Assembly (NCBI GenBank): GCA_020881915.1
Contig: JAJFPB010000002.1
Coordinates: forward strand, 5,219,001 to 5,283,000
Length of the DNA stretch: 64,000 bases
Reading direction: 5' to 3'
Source: Paramyrothecium sp. XJ0827
Lineage: Eukaryota > Ascomycota > Sordariomycetes > Hypocreales > Stachybotryaceae
Below are positions 35,616 through 48,032 of the stretch, piece by piece. A program made the position numbers and the translations under genes. Positions within the stretch are counted from its first letter, which is position 1, and each line of letters opens with the position of its first letter. The notes beneath the pieces are model-generated. The model worked only from the letters and a program-made list of their open reading frames with translations, had not been told where the DNA came from and made no database searches.

Positions 35616-36368
35616 GATATTCTTTTACTGACTGCAAAATAGGTTTTGTCAAATAGTGCGGTCTCTGACTCCGGCCGAGTTTGTAGGGCGTGACTTTGGT
35701 TGTAAGGGGCCAGCTCGTTAATTATAACAAGATTGTAAAGATTTGTGGAAGTGGAGGGTTTTAATCATGCGAATGCCATGTAATGGTATTTTTAATGATG
35801 CAAACGAGTCGTTTATTAAGCATAGTTAAAAATGTCCCGACAGCAAGTCGGGTAAAGTGGTTCTTGTAGGAACGTAGCAGCATACCCTGCTTTTTTGTCA
35901 GCTGCCCAAGATTGCGGGTTAATTTAGTGGGTCGCGGTAGCAGAATCCGCTCCATAACTACGTCGTGCACCTCGAGCTGAACCCTCCATCTTCAAGTTAC
36001 GTGATTCGGAGCGCAAATATGTAAGAAGCCGCCAGTGTCCGACAGCATTCTACCTTGTACTCTCGGCTGTAAAGGCGGGAAAGTGAATCCAAAATTTTCC
36101 TACCTTATGTAAGAATCAGCCCGGACAAAAAAAAAGTACTTGGCATTCGCTATTGTCTCTGTTTTGTTCGGAGTTACTAAACCTCAAATCTGTACGTGCT
36201 CTGAAACATCTTTATAAAGTCTTATCAGTCATGATTTTTAAAATTTAAAACTTTTGGTTCATTTCTTAAAAAAAAGTTTCTGTCCAGTCGCCGTACTGAG
36301 AGCTTGTATAGAGATCACTCTTGGCACAGCTATAGCTACGTGTAACCCTCAACCCCTTCTCCTTGAGC
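35616..36368. other. AT-rich intergenic with a small hairpin
   Basis: No gene. Bases 35836-35852 form a perfect 6-bp stem, CCCGAC AGCAA GTCGGG. The stretch 36120-36290 is strongly AT-rich. Confidence 0.5.
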
Positions 36369-38401
36369 TTAATACGCCGATCCCTGGCCCTGCTCATCGC
36401 CGCACTTGCTTTTATATCTCAGTCCATAGCCAAACTTGAAAAGAGGATCGCGACTATCGAAAGGAACATCCTCCATGGCAGCCTCCACAGCTTCTGTGCT
36501 ACGAGGAAGGTCAAAGGTGAGCTGGCCCTCAGGCTGTGCAAGGCCAAGAATTACGTCGAGTAACGCATTGGATGAGCTACCGTAGCTTCCGAAAACTGCA
36601 GCAGCACGTTCAACGACTTCAGGAATAGCTGCCGGCCGCACCATATTGATGTCCACAATGGTGGGAATAGCCTCATATATGGCTCGTTGGCGTTCTTGCT
36701 CTGTGGTGTTGTATTCCAGAGGACCCCAGTCGTATATGGAAGAAAAGCCTCCGGATCCCGGGCGCCTCTCCGTGTTGGACTTCAGGCGCAAGATGGCATA
36801 ATCAGCCGCTGAAGGTTCGTCGACAACAGTAAAGCCACGCGAAGTCAGTATTGTGGCATTGAAGCCTTCAATGTAGAAACGGGTGGTGTTCTGCAGTCCT
36901 TTGAGGGGGAGAACATCATTCTTGTTCTCAAGCAGGGTAAAGGCGCGGCGCTGTGCCTCTGCGCCCATTCTCACAAAATAGTCGTTGCCAACTATGCGCT
37001 CCGCAGCCTCGGGATCCACAAATGGATTATCGAAAAGACCAAGAAAGAATTTCTCCCGCAGGAGCTTCCTGGCTGAGAAGTTAAGTCCTGAGAGGGTTGA
37101 TTTATAACTTTTTCTCATGTCATACACCGCGGAAAGGGTAAACTCACTTTCTTCTGATAACTTTCCTTCTTTCACAAGTTGGACAAGGAGCTCTGGGCGA
37201 ACCTCGCCACCAAATTGATCGCACCCGGCATCCAGGATGCCCTGTGCCCGTTCAAGCTCACTGAAGTGTTCGACACCCCAAGCCCGTGCCGGCAAATCTT
37301 CACCGAATAGAACATGATCGGTAATTAGATACCAGTCTGACACAACAATACCCTCAAAGCCGAGTTCGTCGCGGAGCAAATCTGTGATGATAGGCTTATT
37401 GAATGCAAAAGCGACTCCGGGGTATTTGGTCCCAATCGGTCGGGAATAGTAAGGCATCATCTGCCTGGCCCCGGCAGCAATGGCAGCTTTAAATGGAATC
37501 AGGTGGTATTCAAAGTTGTTGCCAGGATAGGTCTGATTCTTGCCCCTGCGAGCGGTGAGCAAAGACGAAATTATGGTTGATTTGGTCAATCTTACCAGTA
37601 GAAATGAGGATCTTCGCCATTCTCGACTGTACCTCCTCCTGGAAAGTGCTTCGTCACAGTGGAGACTGAATGAGGGCCAATCTTTTCCCCTTGAAAGCCT
37701 TTGATATAGGCCACCATTAACTCCGCAGTAAGATAGGCATCCTCCCCGAAAGTCCCAGCTCCCCTTGACCATCTCGGCTCAGTCAAAAGATCAACTTGCG
37801 GGTGTAGAGAGCCACGAATGCCTACAGCTAAATATTCTTCTCTGGCAATCTCGGCAAACGTTCTGACGAGATCAACTGATCGAATGGCAGCAAGCCCAGT
37901 TGTTTCGGGCCACTGTGAGAACTTGCCAGAAAGAGCGCCCGTTCCGGTGTTGTCAGTGAAAGCGTGACGAGGGTCAGTGGAAAGAGAGAGAGGAATTCCG
38001 AGGCGGGTGTTGTCTAGAATGTACTGCTGGACACGGTTGTGGTATTCTGCCGTTTGTCTAGCACTCTCAATCGTCCCAACCAAGTTGAAATGATTAATGA
38101 GTTGCGTACCCAGCATGAATTCTGTGCTGTTTCTCTCATTATTCCCAGCGTCTAGAGTGCCATTAGGGCCAGGGATCAGCCTCCCATGGAAGAACAAACC
38201 AGCCTTCTCTTCCACGGTCATGCGTTGAATCAGATCCTCCACACGGTCTGTGACACAGAACGAAGAGTTTCTATAAACGGGAAGATCGCTATCATTGCTC
38301 CGAAGGTGGACCAAGTGACCAATATTTGTAGAAGTTGCTGATGCAACGACGCCGCACACCAAAAGTGTAGCGAGCGCTGGGCAAGTGCTAGGAGGGAGCA
38401 T
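36369..38401 (-). CDS. Secreted glycoside hydrolase family 3 enzyme
   Basis: The exons are 38401-37596, 37545-37148 and 37087-36369, giving 640 residues. The start at ATG 38401 gives a signal peptide (MLPPSTCPALATLLVCGVVA). The frame is open further up to 38488 but adds no plausible sequence. The N-terminal domain has KHFPGGGTVENGEDPHFYW and the nucleophile segment GFEGIVVSDW, with Asp near residue 339, as in beta-glucosidase/xylosidase-type GH3. The second domain ends in FKFGYGLRY. Intron 2 (37147-37088) is 60 bp, stop-free and a multiple of three. Removing it yields EERLNFSARKLLREKFFLGL, the conserved wording. The enzyme should release terminal sugars from oligo- or polysaccharides outside the cell. 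Confidence 0.9.
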
Positions 38402-40460
38402 GATAATGGAGGAACAACTTGCTGGATTGGAGGTGGTGCAACTTCCAGCAGTTTCGGTGATGAGATGAAACATGGGAGATGCTGTCATTATATATGCCTC
38501 ACTCCCTCACAATGCAATTGTAATGCTACTTCGGCAGAGCATCCAAATATCATTCTCACTTGCGAACAGGAGCAGTCGACAAACACCGCAACGGACCGTA
38601 GCTGAGGAAAAATGGAGAGAACATCAAATCCTGGGGTTGGTATGTTCTAGAGCTAAAAGGGCCGAATAACATAGGCCTCATTGATGTCTACGAATCGTGG
38701 AAGGCGGGGATGAGCCCTTGAACCTGGGGTGCCAGATCATTTTCACTCTCCAAACTCGGGGGAATGCTGGGGTCAACAAGGATAACCCACTCCTGCTCAG
38801 AGAAATAGCGCAGTGGCTTCATGCAATGATACTAGTTTCCCCGAGCGGTGGCCTGTCGGATATTAGTATGTGCCTGCTCATGTAGACTAATGGACCACGA
38901 GGAACAAGTATTGCTCTTAGAGGAGCCACAACAGCCACTTTTGTTCTTGTCATTCGGTCCTATTGCGTTAGTAGGTGCGAGATCCGCCAGACAAGCAGAT
39001 TACTTGTTGAAGTCCACGAGTAGTCCTAACGACATCGGTCTTTGGGCGAAAACAAAGCGGGTCATCGCCTCAATACCTTCCATTAGATGGGATTTAAAGG
39101 TCTTGGCAGGCTAAAACAATTTTCCCTTGAGAGTTTTAGCTCTTTTATTGACGTAGTGAGTATACAAAAGGGGCGTCGTGTGATGGCTATGAGAAGCTGC
39201 CGGCTAACGTGGCACACTAGATCGTCCCGTAAGAAAATTCCAGCAAACCGGCCCCGTACTGGGGCATAAGCTGGAATGGCATGAAAAGGAAACCAAATCT
39301 CTATAATGATATATGAGGCGTGATGTATTGAGGATATGGCGTTGGATCCTGGTAGTCTTGAGCCACAAAATCAGATTGTTTAAGCTTACACTCAGCATCT
39401 ACTCAACGCCTCAAGCATAAACACAAGCAACCGTTTGTTATGTACTTATGGCGAGAGCTGTGAGGTGATTTAATTAAAGTGAGCAATTGGCGGTAAAAGA
39501 TCAACTTTTTTTCTTTTTTTCTGAAAATTTAGGACATCTTCATGGCGACTGTATTCACATCCAAATCGTCAGACGAATCCAGCATCCTGGTCGGCGAAGG
39601 GTTCCTACGTGACAGAACGGAAGAGCTCATCATTTTAGATCCTTACCAACAAGTCTCAACTAGAATTGCCGGATGCCGCCACTCCCTTCCGGCCAACGTT
39701 CCGAAAATCGGTAAATGTGGTTCGGCTAAGGTGGCACAGAACGGCTCCTCATTATCTATCCCCACTTCGTCTCAGTCATCCCCGTCCCCACACCCGTAAG
39801 CATGAATATCACATAGTGTCGGACTTGTCCCGAAGCAGCTGGGTCGAGCTCCAAGGACAGTCGGCTATTGCCTAATATTGAGAATAAAATTGTGACAATT
39901 TGAGCAGGAAGCTCACCGAGAAATTCGTTCGACTGTCCTTGGCCAAATTAGTCCAAGCGTTTCTTCGTTGTTTGTTGAAGCGGCTTGTGTCATCCAAGGG
40001 GCGAGTTTCCCTCGTCAACCTCAGGTCATTGAGGCACGAGGTAGTCCACATGTGTTGATGTGTTGAGCCAGGATTGTGACTAACCGATTTCAATGGATTT
40101 CAGCGCACTTGTATTTGAGAATCATTTGACAGAAAATTGAACGATTGTGTAGTGATAGCTAGCATTTTTCTTGTGGAGTGAATAACTTTATGATCAGGCT
40201 GTCGCCAGGGCTTACCGTGTCCCACCATTCGGACATATCAGGGCACCTTGCGGTAGTGACATCAAACACGATAGCATATGTTTCCAGTCCCCTGCCATCT
40301 CGGCAGAGTCTTCGTCCCACGCTCGGTGTCAGTAACGGTTGCGCCTTCGGCAATCAAACCGTAGAGCTCATTCGCATCGCAATAACATTGACAAGAAGTC
40401 CAATACCTAAGCATAGCCTTTTGATAAAGGTTTATACGAGCAATAACAGGAGGCTGGCTT
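38402..40460. other. Gene-free 2 kb
   Basis: There are short ORFs only (for example 39542-39799 and 38890-39114), with no domain, signal peptide or credible splicing. Confidence 0.5.
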
Positions 40461-42130
40461 TCAAAGGTGGTAGCGGAATGACTTATTCTCCCCATCAGTC
40501 AACTCTCCACCGTCAAGGTCCACCGCGAAATCTCTATAATCCCTCTCTCGCCTAGCATTTTCGCTAGCTAGCAAATATCGAAGCAATAAAGCCACGAGAA
40601 AGCACACAGCGAAACAGACCATGATTCCAATGAAACTCTCGTCATAACGTGGGCAATATTTACTAAGAAGAATCAGCTCGAAATACATGATGATATCAAA
40701 CGAAAGAACACTTACGCGTCGAACAGCAGAGGTCCAATGATATTACCGAGCGAGTAGCCGACAAATGTTCCAGCCGCGTAGACCATTTTCTTCGTATACC
40801 CAGAAGCATTGGATGTTCCTAGCCCAATACACTGTACCAAGGCGGAAGAGAAAAAGGTTGTTAAATAGAAGCCAGTGATACGGCCAGCTCGGGCTGAGTC
40901 CGGGAGTTGCCACCTGGTAGATATAAGCATTGGCTTTTGATTTCCGTTCAAGCCATGGACGTGTGCTTTGAATGCGGCCCAGATTAACTTACAGAAGTGC
41001 ACAGCCCAAGATAACAAGGCAGGAGGCTGAGATAATGTAGAGACGCGAGTTTGGAACCGTATGACCGATATAACCGGAGCCAAGAATGCAAATAAAGGCA
41101 AGTGCACCAATCGGTAAGTTTAGAAGAAGAGATGTAAACGTGCTGAAGCCCATCCCGTTGAAGACAATAGCAGCAAAGGTGTTCACAACACCAGCACCAG
41201 TACAGGAAACAAGAGATAAAACGAGGATGCCCCAGAACTGATAGTCGCTAAGTGCCTCTGTTGCTTGTTTGAGCTGGAAGTGTTTATTCTCTTTGCCGTT
41301 GTTGTTGCCCTTGACTCTCTCAAGAAGGAGATGTTTTTCGTCCTCGCTAAAAGCTCGTGTCTCACGCGGGGTATCTGGGAATAGCCACCATAGGGCAATA
41401 CCCCAGAGGAGGGTTACAATACCAGCAATCAAGTACATGTACTGCCATGGTGCTAGATTGCCCGTGTTGATATGTCCTAGCCCGTAGTTAATAAGAGGAG
41501 ATATTAGTAGAGATCCCCCACTAAAAGAGTACCACAAACTAGACCTCATCACTTGCTCCGAGTGAGTATACCACAAGCCGACAACAAGCATGAAGATAGG
41601 GGACACACCAGACTCCACCAAGCCAAGTGCGAAACGATTTACTAAGAGACCGGAGTATGAGGTACATGCTGCTGTGCAAAGGATCACAATAGCCCAAAGG
41701 ATACAAATAGTTGCGCAAACGGTGCGGGTTGAAAAGCGTTGGGCAAGAAAGGCAATGGGGTAGGTTCCGGCCATATGTCCGAAGTAGAAGATGAGAGATA
41801 CCCAAGAGTATTTGAGACCACTCTCAAGGCCCAAATCCTTTCGGAGGCCGAAGATCGCGGCCTGGCTGAGGATCGCTTTGTCGTAGTATTGGAGTGCGTA
41901 CGTGAAGCAGAGCTGGTATAGCAAAATACGTCAGCAAGATCACGCAAAAGTCCTGAAGAATCACCTGCATAGCAGTGGAAGAGAAATAATGTGACAAAAC
42001 ATACAACTGGCATAATCTTCCAATCAACTTTCCGCAAAAGTTGACGGTCACTATTTTCGTCGATCTCTGTTGTTGCTTGGCGGCACTCTCGATGCTCCAG
42101 GCCCACGTCTTCTTGTTTGTCGCTAGACAT
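40461..42130 (-). CDS. MFS transporter, anion:cation symporter (DAL5-like)
   Basis: The exons are 42130-42005, 41912-40993, 40913-40716 and 40662-40461, giving 481 residues with all junctions in phase. The introns are 92, 79 and 53 bp. Splicing of intron 1 is supported by the family wording MPVLCFTYALQYYDKAILSQ, whose middle is split between exons 1 and 2. SWVSLIFYFGHMAGTYPIAF, the loop FSTRTVCA and WWLFPDTPRETRAFSEDE are typical of the allantoate/nicotinate permease group. The plasma membrane protein imports a small organic anion or vitamin-like compound with protons. The substrate is not predictable. Confidence 0.9.
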
Positions 42131-43487
42131 TTTTCTCCTTTTCCCTTTGTAGATGGTTGCCTTTAAGTATTCGACACGAATCGAGGGTGTTGAGGTGATT
42201 GACGTGGTGAGTTCTCGAGGTTACTGGCTGTTCTTTTAAAGGTCGAACTAGGAACGCTTGGTACCACACCACAATACCCCATGGGGAACATGCCTTCCCC
42301 CACGTTTGTATGGATGGATGGATCCAGCAGCAAGTCTTATCCCACCATTGGCCAGTATCATGGCGCCAATGCTACCATCTATCGAGTAGCATGTCACAGG
42401 CTTGCATACGTCTAGACAAGGGCTGCTAAAAATGCCACTTTACCCGTCTTACCCCCGTGAGAATTTGGCGCGTTCCTCAAGCATTCTTCACAAATTAACA
42501 TGCTGTCAAGAATCCGAGTGTTTGTTGTTGTTGCAGAATGAGCTTCGTACGGCCATCCAGAGAATAGGTGTGCAAGAGACGATGTTGAGATTCGAAAAGG
42601 GCCGCAATACCTTCCAAAAATTTATTTAGTCCTAGATCTTTTGGGATGAGATTCAAACGTTCAAGCGTGCCTTAGATCGCAAATATGAAGGATTGCAAAA
42701 GCCCCAAAGCCGAAGACGACGCGAGCTGTTCGAAAAGGTCCGGACGTCATAGCACATATCACCATTAACAAGTACATGGTCCATTTACATCTCTTATCAT
42801 CTTCAATCGGTTGGCTGGCACATGAATGATTGGTGAAAGGCTCCTTGAAGAAAGCTTTGCATGTAAGGGGCCCAACGCCGCAGCAATTAGACCGCAATTT
42901 TGCAGCACGAACCAAGACCATGCTTCATCATCTCTACGGCATTTCGAGTAGCGCACTTTTTCCTCCCCAGTGTTCCAAGTCCGCTGGTTTCCTAAGCTCA
43001 AAGTTGTCCTCCCAACCGTTAACGTTGGTGGTCTTTCAAGTCACATACATGCAAGTATAATATCAAATAGAAGTTTTGACAAAATGCATTCTTTCAGAAT
43101 TACCTTTTTCAGTGCTATCATTCAAACCTTGTTCATAACATAACCAAGGACGCCGCTTCAAGGCTAGTATGGTTGCTTTTTCTGATAGCTTATCGAAGCC
43201 ACAGCTGAGTGGCACTATGTACAGGGTCAACAGTTCGACATGATCTGAATGGTCAGCCAGCCTTCTCAGCTGAATCGCATCAGCCATGTTTGCTGATTAT
43301 TGTATCCTCCCTGTGCAACCCGGAGCCTAAACAAAGCCACTGGACAAGGATGTGTAATATTGGACGGCGTTAGTCACGCGTTCGCGCGCCATGGTTGAAA
43401 ATCAATGCCGGCTGGTTTTCGAAAACTCTGCCCCTCAACTCTCGTTTCCCTTTATTCGTGCCTGTGCTCAGTCAGGCATCTCTTGTC
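42131..43487. other. Intergenic, no supported gene
   Basis: This is a divergent spacer between the DAL5-like and CFEM-like genes. Only short unsupported ORFs occur. Confidence 0.55.
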
Positions 43488-44409
43488 ATGGCTGCCGGGG
43501 TTTCAGATTCGCCTTTGGCCTGGTCTAGAGTGTCCTTGTGGGCCCTTTTACTGCTCGTCGGTTATCAAGGAGTGTGCGAAGCTGCCAAAGGCGACAAAAT
43601 TGATTTCAGGAGTGAATTGGGCTTCACGGACCTTACGGATTGCGTCAAGTGTTACTTTGTCGGCTTCGGTCTCTGTCCTCTCCTAGCAGACGAAGTTGGC
43701 TGCGATACGAATAAATGCCTGTGCCAAGCCAGCCATTTAGAGGATGGGATAGATTTCATCAGCGACTCTGTGATTACTGAGTGTGCCGATGAGGCAGATC
43801 GCGCTGCAGCGACAAATTTCCTGAAGGCATACTGTTCGGAACACGCTCCTGCGGCCGCGCCAATACCAGAAACTGCAACAGGTTCGTTCATCGCTAGGTT
43901 TAAAACGACCCCTATGATCTCTGTGGCAATCGTGCCATCTGGGACCAGAGGTCACTTGTTGACTATTGGTGTCTTACTGTCATGTTCGATTCGCTTGCTT
44001 TATCGAAGGATAGGGATGAGCGCGCTCAGATGCATAGACGGCGGCAGAACATTGCTACAAACTTGAATAGCACGATTCTAACTGTATTCAAGATCAGGTC
44101 ATTGCGCAACCCACAACACAAATGCCACCTGCTGCACCGACGACAGCTTCCGGAGCGAACTCCGATAACGAGGACGGCAACTCAGAAAACAATTCGGACA
44201 ACACCGAAGGTTCGAAAGCCAGCACTACCTCGAACTCACAGGGGGTGCCCACCAACCAGCAGAATGCTTCTGAGGATAAGTCTTCAGAAAAGGATGGATT
44301 AGATGTTAGCCAAATAGTGGGCATCGTCGTTGGCGTTCTGAGCCTCATTGTTGCTATCATTGGCGTGATGGTTGCACGGAACAAGGGAAGGTTGAAGTTT
44401 CATGGTTGA
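43488..44409 (+). CDS. CFEM-like cysteine-rich membrane protein
   Basis: The exons are 43488-43881 and 44093-44409 (intron 211 bp, branch TTCTAACTG, donor GTTCGT), giving 236 residues. Residues 1-33 form a signal peptide (WALLLLVGYQGVCEA). The next 100 residues contain eight cysteines spaced as in CFEM-type domains, with C-x2-C, a Cys-Pro and a CLC motif. A Ser/Thr/Asn-rich linker of about 60 residues follows. A single transmembrane helix (IVGIVVGVLSLIVAIIGVMV) and a short basic tail end the protein. CFEM proteins bind haem or act at the surface of fungal cells. The fit here is by cysteine count and topology, so the family call is moderate. Confidence 0.72.
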
Positions 44410-45121
44410 GAAAATTTGGGCCACCTGTCGGCATGATGATCGCGAGATGGTGTGCGCGCTTTGGGCTCAGGCGTGAACAGGAAGCGTCGAAGAGAGAGCA
44501 GCTGTTGGTGGAGTTTTTCAGCCTCGGACAAGTAGGTAGTTGACATTGGTATGGGTTTTCTATTTCAGCATTATAGCACAGGATATGGACGGGATATGTC
44601 GATACGCAGTTATTGTAGCTATTCGATGACATGACCACTTTACTGGTCTCTGGATCTACTGATACGACGTCCACCCGCGATTATTGCATGGTAAGACTGG
44701 TCTCTCCGCTTTCTGGCATACTGTCAATTGCCGGTCTCCAGGCGATCTACCCCTGATCGCCCCCGCATTTTCAGGCTTTCGTCTCGCTCCGAGAGCGCCG
44801 CTTCAGGAAATTGAGAGACAGGGCCAAGTCCTTTCGACCGTACAGAGTAATAGCAATTGGTCACCAGAGCTTATGCCATTCCCACAATGCAATTTGTCTT
44901 GCTGACCAAGATCTAGATACGGGACGGGACAGTAGATTCCGTAGCAGTCAATCTCCCGTAAAAATGCTCTGCATGTCACACGAAGCTTATATTGCATCAC
45001 ACGGTGGGCTCTACTAGATTTCCCAGAACCCTTCCGGAGCTCCGTACAAACAATAAGTAGATCAATGCGCTCTCGGTCTTGTTAGGAAGATTGAAGGACA
45101 TGTTATGCGCCGCTGATCAAG
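44410..45121. other. Promoter region of the epimerase gene
   Basis: 712 bp with no ORF of note. Confidence 0.55.
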
Positions 45122-46468
45122 ATGCTCACGTCTGTTCTCTTTTCAGGGCTGTTAACAGCAACCGCTGTCATTGCCCAGCAGCCCGATGAAGATGGCAGGT
45201 ATACCATCTCCGCACCAGGTATCAAGGCACAAGTAGGTCTGCATCGCTCTTTCATTTGAGACACAGCATTGACGGATGAAGTTCATCCCTTACGGCGCTA
45301 CCTTGACGAATCTCTTCGTAAAAGACAAGAAAGGCAAAGATGTTGACGTTGTCCTCGGATATGATGATGTCGACTACTACCGTAAGAAGCCATACATGAT
45401 GTTGACAGGCCCCAGCTAAGACATTCTCAGCCGTTGACCCGGGCCATCCGGTCTACAATGCCATTCCGGGTCGATATGTTAACCGCATCGGTCATGGCAA
45501 CTACACAATCTGCAATAAAACGTTCATCACTGAAAAGAATGACGGCGACAACACTCTGCATAGTGGCACGAACAATTGGTCCTTTCGAACGTGGGATATC
45601 AGCGACTTCACTGAGGACTCGATCACGTTTTCGATTCACGATGCATCTAACTCGTCTCTCGGCATGATCGGTGATGTCGACGCGAAAGTCACCTATAGTG
45701 TTGCCGGCAGTACGTGGAAAATTACCATGGAAGCGACCTCGCCTGAGGCATACACTCGTTGGTGTTCCTCTACAGATTTCGTCACGGTTGATTTGCTAAT
45801 TTGAGTAGCCGTAATGTTGACGCAGCACACCTACTTTAATCTGGATGCATACAAGGACCCCGAGACGGATAAAATCTGGAACCATACCTTGCACATGCCA
45901 TATTCACAGAGATATCTTGTCGCCGACGAAGGAGCTCTGCCTACAGGGGAGATAGCGACCGCAGAGCCCGGTAGTATCAATGACTTTGCCAGCGAAGCAG
46001 GAATCCAGATAGGTCACGCATCAGGGGAGCCTGAATTCCCAGGAAATTGCGGAGCGGGTGGTGCATGCGAGGGCTACAACGGGTATTGGTTGATTGACGA
46101 GGCACCGGAAGATGCTGTCGTAGTCAGTCTAGCGAGCCCGTTCTCTGGAATCAAGGCGGACCTGAGAACAGACCAAGTTGGCGTGGTCATCTATTCTTGC
46201 AACTGGTTTGACGGCAGCGGATCGCTCAAGAGCACTCAAGGTCTCGACGAAAGGACTACAGTAGGACGAAGTTCCTGCATTGCCATCGAGCCACACGATT
46301 ACGTTGACGGAATCAATCAGTAAGTTTCTCCTCCAAACTTCTCCGCCCAAGCAGAACAGAGGTACTGATCAAATACATAGCCCGGAGTGGGGGCGAAAAT
46401 CGGAACAGCTCACTGGGCCAGGAGAGATCTACACCTGGGAAAGCTCCTGGGAATTCGGCCTCTTGTAG
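45122..46468 (+). CDS. Secreted aldose 1-epimerase (mutarotase)
   Basis: The five exons are 45122-45232, 45282-45381, 45431-45757, 45809-46319 and 46381-46468. The four introns are 49, 49, 51, 61 bp, and all joins are in phase for 378 residues. The signal peptide is SVLFSGLLTATAVIA. Family motifs are NRIGHGNYT, EKNDGDNTLHSGTNNW, TQHTYFNLDAYK (catalytic His) and CIAIEPHDYVDGINH (catalytic Glu). The enzyme interconverts the alpha and beta anomers of aldoses such as galactose. Export is usual in filamentous fungi, where it supports use of plant or host sugars. It converges on the MFS gene on the opposite strand, 144 bp away. Confidence 0.92.
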
Positions 46469-46612
46469 ATACGGTAGAGAGGGTCGGGCATGCATAGACA
46501 ATTCTCTGGCCAAGGACTATAAGAGCAACGAAACAAGCCATTTCACAGTAAACTCGCGAGATTTGAAAACGATGAGAATGCACTCCTAAAAAACCCCCAT
46601 TGGCTAAATCGT

Positions 46613-48032
46613 CTAGTCTTCATGCTCCTCTGCCCTCTCATCATGCTGATCTAGCGAGCTGTAAGAATTGCTGATCCTAGGACTGGTCAATGCCATCCAG
46701 AGCAAAAGACACGCTGCTAGTTGTAAAGCGATGACGATCCCAAACACATGTAGTCCTAGCCATTGGCTGAGAGCACCGAGTGCGAATGGCAGGATCGCGC
46801 TGCCGACCTGGCCAATGGAGGCCACATACGACACAGCTGCGACATGCAGCTCGGGCGGCAGTAGTCTTGTCAGCTGGATGATGCAAGAAGGGAACAGTGG
46901 GCCGGAAAAAAAGCCAATCGATGTGACCAAGATTGCCGAGATGGCCCGTCCTTTGACGAGGATGAACAGCACTTGGAGCAGCATGGCGCACAATAGATAG
47001 ATGATTACACCGCGGCGCAACCCAATCTGCTCGGTCACACCACCTAGTACTACTCTCCCCACGGCCATGCCACCCCAGAAACCAGATGAGCATAAGCTAG
47101 ACAAGCCTGTTGACGCATGGCGAACCCTTAGCATGAAGGATACGATCCACCCTGAGATAGCGGACTCAGTCCCCACGTCAACAAGGAGGTAAGCCGCGCA
47201 CATCCAGGTGGCGCGATAGGTGAAGATCGCCGATGCTTTGGTTGCCTGCGTATCCTCTGCATGGCGACGATCATAATCGCGGTACTTTTTGGCGTCCTCA
47301 CGGCGGAAGGCATATGTCAGTGTAACAGCCTCAACTGCCGATACAGCAGCCTAAGTAAATATCCAAGTCAGTTCGTCTCCCTCTTCATTCAAATCCGACA
47401 GCCCGACTCACCAACAAGTAATACCAATGATACCACGGGACTTTCAAGCCTTCAATTAGCTGCGCAGCCATTGCCGGGCCCAGGCCTGCGCCAGCAGAGA
47501 ACGCGCCATGCAGCAGGCCTGAGACAAAGTTGGCGCGTTCCATGGCGCCAGCCCAGGCACACCACGAGCCGTCCAGGAGGCCGTAGCCAAACCCTCCGAC
47601 GGCGAAGGACAGCAGCAGCAGAGGAAACGGGGGGTGCGTAGCGGTGATGAGGGCGGACACCAGCTGGATCGAGGGTCCCATGGCCGCAATTCCTCGCTGT
47701 CCAAACCGCACGTGGATGGAGTGGTTCAATCGCGCGGCCATTACGTAGCCGGCTGGGCCCGCAAGGAATATGAGGGAGCCCTTGGTGTCGTCTAGGCCAT
47801 AGTAGTCCTGGAGGTAAGGCAGGATAACGCCAATGGTGGAGATGAAGAGGCCTATCCCGGCGAATGAGAACATGGCTGTCAGGATCATGGCCGTTGTCGC
47901 GGACTGGCCTTCGGAGGCGGAGGAGCCATGGTCCTGCCGTGGCGCCGGCGTTGTCAGGTCCGGTCCCAGTAACCGTACTGTTGCATCCTCGGGGTCTGAT
48001 GGAGACGAGACTGGGTGTATTGAGTCCTCCAT
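46613..48032 (-). CDS. MFS transporter, fucose-permease/BSC6-like
   Basis: The exons are 48032-47412 and 47350-46613, with a 61-bp intron, giving 452 residues. The start is ATG 48032 because the codons just upstream begin with TTG. Topology is twelve predicted membrane segments with a hydrophilic N-terminus. Examples are MILTAMFSFAGIGLFISTIG near the start and GFWGGMAVGRVVLGGVTEQI in the second half. Substrate is probably a sugar or small organic compound by family resemblance only. Proximity to the epimerase invites a link in sugar uptake, but the two genes converge and share no promoter. Confidence 0.85.
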
